Below, piece by piece: positions 24,548 to 36,761 of a DNA stretch of 64,000 nt. Both the position numbers and the translations under genes were made by a program. Positions within the stretch are counted from its first letter, which is position 1. Each line of letters opens with the position of its first letter. The notes beneath the pieces are model-generated. The model saw nothing but the letters and a program-made list of their open reading frames with translations, had not been told where the DNA came from and ran no database searches. Origin of the DNA: Thalassia testudinum (taxonomy: Eukaryota; Streptophyta; Magnoliopsida; Alismatales; Hydrocharitaceae); assembly GCA_037157565.1 (NCBI GenBank), contig JAZHRO010000073.1, positions 88,700,001 to 88,764,000 of the forward strand, in the 5' to 3' direction.

Positions 24548-25862
24548 TATAAATGGTGAACCATTTAACTAAAATGCAATTGTTGACACACCAGTAGTGT
24601 ATATAATATAGTATTATTAAAAATACCAAAAAAGATTGAAAATTTTCTAAAAAATTTTGAAAAAACTACAAAGCCAAAAATACAAAAAAGTGAAAAAACA
24701 CAAAAATTCCAAAAATAGAATAAGGGACATGTACCTATTGTTGAGGGAGAACTCCAAAGAAAATTATGAGAGAAAAGTTTTAAAAAGAAATATAAGTGTT
24801 TAACCATGATCTTCTAGCTGAAAACAAAAATAGAATAAGTGTTTATGGACATTCAACCTTTGTTGGTTTGACTTTTTGGGCCACTGTAGCCTAATTCATT
24901 TAGGTTTTGGCTTAATACACTTTAAGCTTTGACAAGATAGACCACAATCTCTCCTAACTTTAGGACATATTCTTGTACCTGAGTCACCAGTACAGGATTT
25001 GCTAGTTTGCTTTGACCTAGGAGTCTAAGTAACTTTGGTTTACATGACATAGTGTTGGGAAAGACCTTGTGAATGTGAAATTCAACCCTAGTGTTCATTA
25101 TGGAAGGTGGAGTCCTTACCTATGCGTGCAGGTAGACTCTTTGTCATAGTCTTTAGTCTTGTGTCTAGGAGAAGCTCTTTCCACCAAAGAACTCACCCAC
25201 CAAATAAGGTGCACTCTACTAAATAAAGCTGTCGGTGACATACTGACAAAGTTAAAAAGCAAAAAGTTTCAAAAAGTTCTTTAGAATAAGTCAAGTATGT
25301 TCTCCAAGTTCTATAAATACAAAAATTCCACCAAAAATATTTTCAGGGTTCAGTACAAATACCCTGTTCTACCAAATATTCTTTGAGCTAAAAACGTAAT
25401 AAGAGTTGGGCTTGAGTATTGCTCGTTTCTTGAGAGTCGATCCGAAAACATGGGCTGAAGCTAGGACCAACCTGGACTTAAAAAGAAGTGAAACCCTAGG
25501 ATTGAGTTTTAAAGTTCACCTGGTTAGTCCTGACTTATCATTAAGCACAGCCATAACTTCTTAGCATTTTGAGTCTCTATAAAACCCCCTGAGTCCTGGA
25601 ATTCGACTGAAAGGTTTAAATATCAAGAGTCCTTGTTAGTCGAGAGATGGTCTATGTCATATCAGCCTTGAGTTCTGGTTAGTCTTCCTGAGTAAACAGG
25701 TTCTCACAATACCCAGACATAAACACAGTTGGTTTATTAGAAAATCTTTCAACTTAAAGATCATCTTTAAACACTTAACTTTGTGAGAAAAAGAAAGAAG
25801 TAAAGATATCTCATCACACTTACCTTACTGATATTTAAATTGCTATGCACTTTAATGAGTTG

Positions 25863-25899
25863 TTTGCTACGGGACTAGCAAAATCTAAGCATGGGTGTA
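25863..25899 (+). promoter_or_regulatory. Stem-loop and polypurine tract before element A 3' LTR
   Basis: TTTGCTA (25863-25869) pairs with TAGCAAA (25876-25882) over a six-base loop. Seventeen bases follow, containing TAAGCATGGGTG, and then the LTR starts at 25900. Confidence 0.75.
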
Positions 25900-28800
25900 T
25901 GATGAGTTGCGACTCATTATAGCTAAATCGCCTAAGTTACACTAGAAACAAGATTAAACACTATTAAATTAACACATAAAAAGGGTTAAGTGTGGAAAAT
26001 AGAGAAATACCTAAAACATCAATTTTGTGTTAAAATGCATGATTAGGTCATTAAATGAGATATTCTTTTAAATAAGATTAAATGGTGATCCAAGTGCAAA
26101 TTGAACACACAATGAGTTTAAAAGTACAAATGAAAAGTATAATTAACTTCCCAAATGTTTAATTAAGCTTCTATAAAAACTTGGGTGCATTTGGATGTCA
26201 CTAGGGCCTTGCAATTAAGGATTCACATCTAAGTCCTTCACATATCACATTTTGTTCATCAGAAAACCTCCAAGGACCCATTTGTAGGCTGCAAGGACCT
26301 TTCTACAAGCCCTGAAGGGTCGTTCTGTTATAACTGTCTACCACTTATGGGCTTCTACGCAATTTCTCTACCCCTTCGCTAAGGGGCTTTGCCTGCAAAT
26401 TCACCAATAGAAACAACGCTCACTTGTAGCTCACGTGCTACCATAGCCGTGAAGAACTGAGGCCATCGTGGCAGTTATTCTCTTGATCGCTCGATCTGTG
26501 GCTGCAAATCAATTGAACCTTCGCGCGACTTGGCGCGTGTGGTCACCTCTCCTCCCAGATTTGATCTAGCAGCTAGGATTTGATTTAAATTTGTGATCGC
26601 TCCTCTCTTCTCATCACCACCATCCATGTCCTTGGAGACTAATTGTACCACCTCAGTGCTTTGATCCATTGTCACTCTACTTAAGGAGCTCCGCAGTTGC
26701 GTGCACGAGAGATTGCTGCCTTGTACAACTTTCGAGCCTATCATTCTTCCCCTCCAGCTCTCCTCCCCACATTTCCCCATTTTCACGGCCACCGACTGTG
26801 AATTCCACTTTCTCCCCGACTCTCCTCGCTGCTAAGGACTTCGTAGCACCTGAGGGTGACCCAGAACTCCACTAGAGAGTTTTCTCTCCGCTGGAGCGCT
26901 TCCTCCCTCCATTCTTCCTCTCCATCCACCGGATGGAGATCCAAAGGTCCCATTCCTATGATTACATTAGGATTTACTATTTTCTAGAGTAGCTATAGTG
27001 TTAATTAGAGTAGTTTAGGAGTAGAAATTAGACGTAGATTCGCTTTGATCTGATGTGTGAATGTAGTTAGCTTAGGAGTAGATTTAGTGTAGAAAGTCAC
27101 ACATTCCACCTTCTCTGATCACTTCAGATCAGAGGAGACGATTTCGCCCATTCACTGATCACTATTTTCTCCCCTTTCATATTTCCATTTCACTTTCTGA
27201 TTTCCTTGAATTTTAATTTGCAATTCACCCATCCATTAGAGTCAAACTCTCATCTCATTGCTCTCAAGCTTTAATATGAGGATTTGCACTCAAATCCATC
27301 CAGGGGTCTCCCGTCATTTGAAAAATCCCCAAAGACCCCTAATCTTGATTTAAAATGGAATCAGTTCGCTTGATCTGATTTTAATTTGGTTTTCATTGCA
27401 AGATCACGAGCTTTTGATTAGATTGAGTTGTCAAGGGTTTTGATCAAGCGAATTGATATGTTTTTTTTTAGTTCATGGCAGTGAATATGAGTTGTTCTTG
27501 ATGAAAAATCTTTCCCCAGATAAGCCATGTCTGAATTTGGCATGAATTAGGTTTTAAAGAGTGTGGTAGAGCCAAGGAAAATCAATCATGTTGATTTGAG
27601 GTTCTATCAAGAATTTCTGAGTTATTTTGAGTGAGAATATGATTTCTAACTTAAGGAATTTTCAGTATTCCTGGGTAATTGGGATTTAGGATTGGTTGAA
27701 TTTAATGGCATGTTCTAAGTTCCTCCTACATGATTCCTATAGCATTAGGAAGGTGTTAGAACAGTGGTTTTTCCTGATTTGAATTGAATATCATTGCTGA
27801 GAATTTGTTGATGAGAAGTTTGACACCTCAATCTAGTTTTAACATGATTTTCAGACTTTGTCGGACTTTGAAAGTGTTTTAGGTTGTTTGTAGAATCCCA
27901 ATTAATTAACACAGTAAAATCCTGCAATTGCAGCTACATATCCATGGGTTTTTCAACCCAAAATTCTATGATCTGAAGGGGAGAATTTGGTCTGGACAGT
28001 AATGATTCAACCTCAGACTTTCCAATTTTGATCATGAATGATTTTTTTTTTTGTAGTTAAATCTCCAATGGATATGCTAAAATGGAGCATTGGCTGCAAC
28101 AATAGCCACTGGAATTTTCTTAAGATGTCTGAGCTTAGGTCATTGGCTGCTGGAAGCTGCTGAGATCTTGGCTACTTAATTAGTAGCTGATTAGGCAGCA
28201 GCAGTTGCTGTTGTCCTTGTTATGTTGCTGCTGTAGCAGTACTGCTTGATGGAATGAAATTCAGTAGGATAGTAACTTGAATTTGGATTTTCTAAGATAG
28301 CTGATATGTTTTACTTGTTGTATATACTGTATACAAGCTTTCATGTATAATCAATGTATTTTTAATCTCTTTTAAATGCTTGTAATTTGGCATTAAATTC
28401 TATTGTCAGCTAAAATGTATGTATAACTGTCCAACATGGAAAATGAATGGAAAATTGAAGTGAAAACCATGGTTATATGAGGGAATATCTTCTATTTGAT
28501 TTGTTGAACATATATAAGGCATCCTACTGAACTTTCAGACCTTATAACTGAAATTTAGGCCTTAGGATTCACATGAACATACCCATTAAGGCTTAAAATG
28601 AGCTGAATTTGTAATTAAATAAAAATGATACAAAAATTCAAAAAAAATAAAATAAACCTGTCTTAGTGAAGATAAGGTATATTTTTAAGTAAATACCAAG
28701 TTTCATGGTATTCTAAACTCCTAGCTTGGTAGAACATATCAGCCGACGGTTTAGTATACCTTGAAACTAAATAAAAACCCCTTTACATGAAAACACAAAA

Positions 28801-30985
28801 AATAGTCTATTCTTCTCATCTATCTCTTTCTTTCTTAACCCCTGCCTCGGTAAAATATATAAAACCCATAAAAATCAGAAAAAACCCAAAAATACTGAAA
28901 AATATTATGTATAATATGCATATACTTGTATATATAACTTAGACTAAGCTATATACTTGTATATAATGTAAAAGATGTACATAATAGATATATATACATA
29001 TATATTTATTATATAATGTAAATTATATATTTAGGATTAGTTAAACTGTGTGTATCTTAATTATATAACTAGTTATTATTTATACCAACTCATAAGTACT
29101 ATAACTTAAATAAATTTATAAAACTCCATATATAAATGTAATCACTAGTTATTATGTGTATATATATCTATATATTTATTATGTATATTAGAAACCTTGT
29201 ATCATAATTTAATTATGATGTATAATAAATACTAAATTTATTAAGTTATTACCTAAGTTATTAAGTTAAATCAAAATAAATTAGTAAATTAAGTTATAAC
29301 TGAACTAACTTATAATGTACCTTTGTATTAATGTATTTTACGTAAATTAAACTAATTTAACTATATTTATAATGTATTATACTATTTAAACCTAATTTAT
29401 ATATAATACAACCTGAAATAAGCTATTTAAATGTAAAATAAACCAAAATAAATGTTGTAAAATGCAATAAAAATCTGTAATAAATACTTGAATATGTACA
29501 TTAACACTATATAGGGTCAATTAGACTATCCATTAATTAATTTATATGTTAATTAAGAAATAAACCCTGAAATCAGGTTGAATTATTTACAAACTTTAGC
29601 CAATTATTTATATAATAAACATAATTAATTTTGTAAATTAATTATACAATTATGTAGTCTTATGTAAATACTTTAATATCATATAACTTAATTTTAATTT
29701 ATAATAAATTATGTCCCTCATATCGAGGGCCAAGATCATGAAATCAACACGGCTGTGTTGGGATTCCAGCGTCGAGAAGGCACTAAATAGCACTACATCA
29801 TGAGTGGCAAACCATCCACACCGACTTAAATTGTTTTCTTGTTATGGGTTATTCAGTCGACACACGCTGGACACGAGCATACCATGACCTTATACCCCTT
29901 TCGAGCATATGTTACGAGCTATGTTATGTGTTGTGATGCGTTGATGGTGTGCGGTGTGTGGCTGGGAGCCATGCACTATGCAAGTGCTTGAACGAGCCCA
30001 TTAACGAGCCTAAATTGAGATTAAGAGGCCTAATTAACGAATTAGGGTGGCTCTTAGTAGAGGTCTGGTCCCACCCAAGAGGGTGCTATGTATCCCTCGA
30101 AAAGGTTGCCCGCCAACTAATAAACCTAGTTTTTGAATTGAGTAAGGCCTAATAAGGGGATTAAGAAGAGAGAGTGAACGGCTAAGTGTTAGCCGTTCTG
30201 TGAGAGTGAATGAGAGAGCCTTGGTTAAGTGCTAAAGAGATAAAAGAAACAGAGTTAAGAAGAAGAGAGAACTAAGAAGAGAAAGAAGAGTTAAGTGTAT
30301 ATGCATATCTATATAGTGTATATGTATATATATATCTCTAAGTATACTTTAAATAATAACTATCTGTATATTAAGTATAAGTAAAATAGGTAATGTTTGA
30401 GCTAAATATGTATATAAATAACAGTATAGCTTTACTGACAGAATTATCCATCACTATAAATACAATAAGTGTCACTATAGACCCTAGTTTTTATCTTAGA
30501 TTCTATACATAGTTTTGTTGGGGTTTAGCGACATTTGTATCTGTCACTGTACATATTATATATGTTACTGTATATGTTAATATATTAAGTTAAGTTAATA
30601 TAGTATATATTATTACTTACTATTGTAGATATATGTAAGTATTAGTATTATAAGTTATAAATAGATAGTATATAGTATATATGTATAGTGCTTGATGCTT
30701 GTTTGTATATTTGTTTTTGCAAGCATTTCAATACATAAATTAGTTTAATTCTTTCATTAATTAATTAATTCATTTATGATTGTATATAAAATTGATCTTT
30801 TTGGAATTAAAGAATAATGTTGGACTTAGAGAGTGATGTATATCAATAATTGCCTCCCAGTGAACGACTTGGAATAAACCAGTAAAAATTATGTAATTAA
30901 ATGAAATTGACGCGATAACGGTTTGTATTTGTGACATATACTACATTAACGACGATTTTTATACAAACCGTGGTCGATCGCTTCA
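25900..30985 (+). repeat. Element A 3' LTR
   Basis: It starts TGATGAGT-TGCG-ACTCATTA and ends CGATCGCTTCA, matching the 5' LTR throughout with scattered substitutions. It contains about 560 bp (about 29700-30290) missing from the 5' copy, with an ACGGCTAAGTGTTAGCCGTT hairpin-like sequence near 30177. It lacks the 653 bp insert. Confidence 0.93.
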
Positions 30986-30990
30986 CTACC
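30986..30990. repeat. Target site duplication CTACC, right copy (element A)
   Basis: Second copy of the 5 bp duplication, exactly after the terminal CA. Confidence 0.9.
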
Positions 30991-31346
30991 ATATGAGTAT
31001 TACATGAATGAGGTGGATGCGGCTAGGTGATAAAGATTTCAATGCCAAGTTTGATTCATGGATAATCATTAGAAGCTTCGGGATATACCTTGAAAGTCAT
31101 ATTGACTATTGAGAGATGTGATGGACCATTAACTGCATTGCATATATCATTGGAATATTCAAATTTCCCCTCAGATAGTCCCTTTCACAAATGGGCTAAA
31201 GGTTTAACTCTCCTAAAAAGGAGTAATGGTAATTCGAAGCACCGCTGTACATAGTAATGTACACAACCTGCTGATATAAAAGTGCCTTATGGGACAATGA
31301 ACAGACATCTCCCTCCTCTCCTCGCACCCTAGACCCCATACCCCCA
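30991..31346. other. Spacer between elements A and F
   Basis: About 350 bp in which I see no gene, RNA or repeat. It ends CCCCA directly before LTR F. Confidence 0.5.
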
Positions 31347-31401
31347 TGATAAACGCCAGTTTATCATCATTTTTATGGCCTAAAATAGATCTAGCTCTTA
31401 G

Positions 31402-31766
31402 ACATAGGTTACTTGGTGGGTTAACCCCTCAAAAGAGGGGTAAACCCCCGTTTACTTGGCTACTTAACCCCTCATTTGCTAACCCCGGTTTAGCAACTTT
31501 AACATGGGTTTGTCTAACACTAGTTTCAACTAGTGTTAGCCAAACCCGTGTTAAAATTCTACACCACTTATGTCTCTGACATCTCTCATATTTTATATAC
31601 CTAACACCACTACCATGTAAACACCATAGTGGTTAACACCACAACTTAACACCAATTCAAGTAAGCACAAGCTGGTGTTAACACCACACCACAAGTAAAC
31701 ACAATTATGGGTTAACACCAGTTTCATATTTCTTAACACTACTTTCCTAACTCCTTAAGTAAACTA
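31402..31766. mobile_element. 365 bp hairpin-rich insert, hAT-like by its 8 bp duplication
   Basis: The related LTR of element B lacks this segment. GCTCTTAG (31394-31401) and GCCCTTAG (31767-31774) flank it, an 8 bp duplication with one mismatch, which suggests hAT. The ends are imperfect inverted repeats (TAGGTTACTT near the left, TAGTTTACTT on the opposite strand at the right). Inside are three consecutive hairpins: 31419-31446, about 31475-31497, and 31498-31555 (28-base arms, 26 paired, two-base loop), then several TTAACACC words. It encodes nothing. Confidence 0.6.
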
Positions 31767-32157
31767 GCCCTTAGGTTTTTAACTCTGCAAATGGCTTTTT
31801 GAGTTGCATTTAGGCATAACCCAGGTTAAGCAAGCATTGTGTTTTTTTTGTATTTTTTTGACATGTTTACTTTAGTGTTAAGGATAAGTAGATGATCAAA
31901 ACTTTAAAACCCTAGCACTCAAGAAGGCAGAAAGTAAGGAAGAAGATCATTTCAGCTGAATGCTAGCTGAATCCAGCTCATCTCAGTTGGTTATTAGCCC
32001 ACATGAGCTAGGTTAGCTTCCTTAAGCTCCACTCAGCTCATCTTAGCTGGATGGTAGCTCAAGGTAGCTCAATTTAGCTCAACTCACCTCAACTTAGCTC
32101 AGATTCAGCTCAACTTAGTTGAGTCAAGCTCATCCTAGCTCTAATCAGTTCACTAGG

Positions 32158-33860
32158 TGATGATAACATCATCATGAGCCATAACTAGCTTTAATTAATC
32201 AAAATTTAGAGACAAATGCTCCTACATAATCGCCTGAGGGTCGTAATTCCCTGCACATCTATTCTGAGAGGAATACATTAAAATATGGTTAATTCTACAG
32301 TTTTAGCAGCATATTATGAATGTAGAATAATCACAGGGCTTCCCAGGGGTTAATCTAAGGTCTAATGATCATTAAGTCTAATAAGAGGATCCACATAGAC
32401 AAAAAAAGGATTTCATGTACTTCGAGAATAAATTCATAACCCAAAAACTCTAATTTCAGGCCTACTTAGATAACAGAGGTTCTGGCCAGGACAAAATTCA
32501 TCTAAACCTTCTAAAAATCATAGAAAAATATTCCATGAAATTTTGTATCCTTTATTTGACCATCTGAACCCATTTGACCTCAAATAGCATCTTAGATGGA
32601 ATTTTGCCCTAATTTTGATTTCTATGTAAATTGCCTAGTCAAACTTGGTCAAAACTCAAATCCAACTTCACCATCAGATTCCTTGGGTCCAATCGGAGTC
32701 CATCGTGACCTAGTTTGCATTTTGGTCTAGTCTGACTCTTTCTCTCTCATACATGCCCCTAACTTTTGAAATCATTGCATATAGGTCCCTAAGTTTGTCA
32801 TCTCCTTCACAAACGACCCCCTGCTGCTATTGAGGTCAAACCTGACCTCCACGCAAGCTTTGACTACTCCTAATCCTACTCGAATCTTCATCAAATGCCA
32901 CCAAAGTTGGTGGGATTGATGTTCACACTATGGAGAATTGTTTGGCACTAGTCTTGGATCCAAAATCGAATCTGGTTGACCATGCGTACCCACGAGATCA
33001 TTGGGTGCTTTCTTGAATCCTAAGAAAGCCAATTAGGCTTGTTTCCTATTCTAGAGCTCACCCTGAAGCTCTATAAAGCTTCCTCATGCACAACTGCTCC
33101 AAACTAATCGAGTTAGGACCAAAAACTCTAGTTCTTCCCTTCTCCAACCGCCTTCTGGCTCAACTCCGGCGACCTTCTCCGTCATCCTATGGACAACCAA
33201 TGGCCAAATTGGCCCTTCCTCCTTCCTCATCTTCCTTCGCATCTCGCCAGCCACAACGAGAGCTACCTCCCCCTCTCTTCGCTGCCGTCTCCCTCAACGA
33301 AGCAAGCTTCTTCCACGGCATCGACAATCACATTAGCGCTCGTAATCCTCCCCATTCGTTCTTTAGAATTGGTTCAAACTTCTCCTCTCCCCCTTTAGAT
33401 CTTTTCTACCTCTTCTCTTTTCTATTTCAACCAATTGACCACCCTTCACCCCTCCATCTTCTCCACGACTGGTCGAGCTCTGGCGATGCCTCCCCAACGC
33501 CACACACCACCAAATGCCCCGCTACCTCCTTCAGAAGCTACGCCACACCTCACCCAACAAAACCCCTTACCTAATTCCACCATACACTCACTAAATCACT
33601 CCACTGAACACACCCACCTTCAAACACCTCCAACTTCGTACGGCCTCCACACACACTCGTTCATCACACGGACACCGCCATCACACTCCAAGTCCACTAG
33701 TGATCCTCCTGAACTATTCTAATGCGACCATGATGCCTTATTTTGCCTTTTAGGTGTTGACTGGAGATTGCCGTTGCAGCCATCATCTCCTCCCCTGCTC
33801 GCAGTACTCCGATGAGCTCACGACCTAATTCCACTCCCAGGGACGCAGACTCAGGCTGAA
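32158..33860 (+). repeat. Element G 5' LTR, 3'-truncated
   Basis: It matches 34040-35775 and loses similarity around 33855-33868. It contains TATAAAG at 33072-33078 within CTCTATAAAGCTTCCTC, also present in the 3' LTR. Confidence 0.8.
33072..33078 (+). promoter_or_regulatory. TATA box in element G 5' LTR
   Basis: TATAAAG is conserved in both G LTRs (second copy 34980-34986) and is followed by a CT-rich stretch, as expected for a retrotransposon promoter. Confidence 0.45.
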
Positions 33861-34039
33861 GCTGGTCAGATCTGAATCTTGATTGATACTTGAGTACCTC
33901 TAGGCCTACTATTGACATTTTGACCTAATTTCTTAAGAGTAATAAGAATCAGGCATCCGAGCTTCAATGCATGGTCTGGAATTCTAGTTCTTTTCATAAG
34001 AGTTTACTAAGGGACTAGCAAAATTTAGGCATAAGGGTA
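33861..34039 (+). promoter_or_regulatory. Element G internal remnant with stem-loop and PPT
   Basis: Only this 3' end of the internal region remains. TTTACTA (34003-34009) and TAGCAAA (34016-34022) form the stem-loop, then 17 bases with TAGGCATAAGGG precede the LTR at 34040. Confidence 0.65.
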
Positions 34040-36761
34040 TGATGATAACATCATCATGAGCCATAACTAGCTTTAATTAATCGAAATTAAGAGACAAATG
34101 CTCCTACATAATTGCCTGAGAGTTGTAATTCTCAACACATCCATTCTGAGAGGAATATGTTAAAACAGGGTTAATTCTGCAGTTTTAACTGCATATTATG
34201 AATGAAAAATAATCATGGGGTTTCCCAAGAGTTAATCTAAGATTTAATGAGCATTAAGTCTAATAAGAGGGTCCACAAAGATAGAAGCAGGGTTTCATGC
34301 ACTTCGAGAATAAATTCATAACCCAAAAGCCCTAATTTCAGATCCTCTTAAATAATAGAGATTCTGGTCAAGATAAAATTAATCTGAACCTTCTAAAATC
34401 ATATAGAAATATTCCATGAGGTTTGGTATCCTTGATTTGACCATTTGAACCCACTTTGACCTCAAACAGAGTCTCAAACGGAATTTTGCCCTAATTTGGG
34501 TTTTTGCACAAGTTGCTCAGTCAAATTTTGTCAAAACTCATCCAACTTCACCATCAGATTCCTTGGGTCCAAATTAGGTTTGTACCAAAATTTGAGCCCA
34601 ATCAGAGTCCATTATGACCTAGTTTGCATTTTGGTCTAATTTGGCTCTTTCTCTCTCATACACGCCCCTAACTTTTGAAATCATTGCATATAGGCCCCTA
34701 AGTTTGTCATCTCCTTCGCAAATGCCCCTTGCCGTCATTGAGGTCAAACCTGACCACCACGCAAGCTTTGACCACTCCTAATCCTATTCGAATCTTCATC
34801 AAATCCCACCAAATTTGGTAGGATTGATGTTGACACCATGGAGAATTGTTTGGGACTAGTCTTGGATCCCAAATTGTATCTGGTTGACCATGAGAACCCA
34901 CGAGATTAGTGGGTGTTTTCTTGAATCCTAAGAAAGCCAATTAGTCTTGTTTCCTGTTCTAGAGCTCGCCCTGAAGCTCTATAAAGCTTCCTCGTGCACA
35001 ACCGCTCTAAACTAGTCGAATTAGGCCCAAAAACTCTAGTTCTTCTCTTCTCCGACCACCCTCTGGCTCGACTCTACCGACCTCCTTCTCCGTCATCCTA
35101 TGGAAGGCCAACGGCCAAATTGACCCATCCTCCTTCCTCATCTTCCTCCGCATCTCACCAACAATAGCGAGAGTTGCCTCCCCCTCTCCTCGCCGTCGTC
35201 TCCCTCAACGGAGCAAGCTTCTTCTACAGCACTGGCAATCACACCGACGCTTGTAATCCTCCCTGTTTGTCCTTTAGAATAGGTTCAAACTTATCCTCTC
35301 CCTCTCAGATCTTTTCTACCTCTTCTCTTTACTATTTCAACCAACTAACCACCCTTCACCCCTCTGTCTTCTCCACAATTGGTCGAGCTCCAGCGATGCC
35401 TCCCCAACACCACACACCACCAAACAACCCGCTACCTCCTTCAGAAGCTATGCTAAACCCCACCAAACAAAACCCCTCACCTAATTCCACCACACACTCA
35501 CTAAATCACTCCATCGAACACACCCACCTTCAAACACCTTCTCCAACTTCGCACGCCCTCCATACGCACTCGTTCATCACACACAAACACCACCACCGCA
35601 CTCCATGTCCACTGGCAATCCTCCTGAACTATACTAATGCGGTTGTGAGGCCTTATTTTGTCTTTCAGGTGTTGACCGGAGATCATCATCACCGCCATCA
35701 TCTTCACCCCTGCTTGCAGTACTCTGACGAACTCACGACCTAATTCCATGCCCAACTGATGTGGACTCAGGTCATGATGCTACCTGGAGCTTCAATTGCA
35801 TGGAAGAACCCCAGTAGCAGCTCCAATTGGACGAAGCAACTTCAGCTGTTGCACGCGAGAAAGAGCTGGCATTTTAGTGACACATCGTGAAGAACAAGGC
35901 TTACACGCACACGTAAGTGGAATTTGTGAAGTGAGCTATCTGCCCAAGACATTGAGGGGTTGGGTCCCTCACCACCACCTGCCTACCCGTATACCCGCCT
36001 ATGCTTACTCCTTGCCTGTGACTCACGCTCTCAGGCCTGGACACTATTCTAGACCTGATTACCCAAATTCGCTTACCCATGCATGGATCCGATTGCATGC
36101 TGGGTTTGAGAGAGAGGATTTGTGAGAGAGAGGGGGTGGGTTTTTCTCTACCCACTTTAGCCCCTATGCGACACTTAGCCGCTGAAGAGAGATCGTGCTC
36201 TGTGCTTGAGAAGGAAGAAAGCCTTAAAGTCTTTGAAGGCTTGTGAAGAAGAAAAAGAAAGGAGAAGGCTCTTAGAGAGCCTTAAGCCTTGTCCTTTACC
36301 TTGTGCTGTTAATTCATTTGAAAGAGAGAGCCTTCGTCTGATAAGGCACTAGCATTTGATATTGTAGCATCACTTGGAACTTGAGTGGTTCACGACACTG
36401 TGCATTCATTTGAAATAATCTGATGGTTTGGATGCGCTTAAAATGAGAACATATATGGTGATTTAAATCACCATTCTTTTTAGGATTTCTATTTCTTTTT
36501 ATCCCAATGAGAATTTGAGATACTATTACTTCTTAGTGAATACATTTTTGAGTAAATAATTCATTGCATATCTATTTTTAATGCTCAATTAATTGTGTTC
36601 ATTAATTCTAAATTGAGATTAATGTATGAATTCCATATTTGCTCCCTGTGATCGACCTTAGACTCCATTTGAGATTTTGAGTTATAAATTTAATTATTTT
36701 CAAGTGATTAAGGCTTTGCTAAGACGATTACACTGTAAAACCCCTCGATAGCCCATCAACA
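34040..36761 (+). repeat. Element G 3' LTR
   Basis: A complete LTR from TGATGATAAC to CATCAACA with a TATA box at 34980-34986. The open frames inside (Ser/Pro-rich, for example 35174-35743) coincide with the transcribed part of the LTR and are not genes. Confidence 0.82.

Larger units (their letters stand above)
24238..25899 (+). other. Post-pol non-coding cassette of element A
   Basis: This 1.66 kb between pol and 3' LTR contains no env-like or other gene. It holds the purine tract TAAGCATGGGGGG at 24535-24547, an A-rich stretch (24600-24720), and ends in the stem-loop and PPT at 25863-25899. Confidence 0.7.
9380..30985 (+). mobile_element. Element A: full-length Athila-like LTR retrotransposon with giant LTRs
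   Basis: A 21.6 kb Ty3/gypsy element in the order 5' LTR (9380-14667), primer site, leader, gag-protease-RT-RNase H-integrase pseudogene, non-coding post-pol cassette, polypurine tract, 3' LTR (25900-30985). Perfect CTACC duplications flank it. The DLGAS protease, FMDD RT and tRNA-Asp-type primer site place it in the Athila group. Three later events changed it: a 653 bp DNA element in the 5' LTR, a solo LTR of family E in the RT gene, and small duplications. Subtracting the indels leaves both LTRs near 4.53 kb. Confidence 0.93.
32158..36761 (+). mobile_element. Element G: internally deleted LTR retrotransposon
   Basis: Two copies of one LTR in direct orientation start at 32158 and 34040 with TGATGAT-AAC-ATCATCA. 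The first is only about 1.7 kb and is followed by about 180 bp of 3' internal remnant with the stem-loop and PPT. The second is complete (34040-36761, 2.72 kb, ending CATCAACA). Flanks CTAGG (32153-32157) and CTGGG (36762-36766) look like a 5 bp duplication with one change. Everything from the distal 5' LTR through gag and pol is gone. Confidence 0.82.

Noticed and set aside
24238..25899. Env-like third gene between pol and 3' LTR, as in some Athila elements
   Set aside because: No frame longer than about 80 codons with transmembrane or other features is seen here or in the equivalent regions of B, C and D.
33086..33574. Ser/Pro-rich frame, with a relative at 35174-35743
   Set aside because: Both are the same stretch in the two LTRs of element G, downstream of its TATA box. 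The two copies differ by indels and no domain is recognisable; it is more likely leader RNA than protein.
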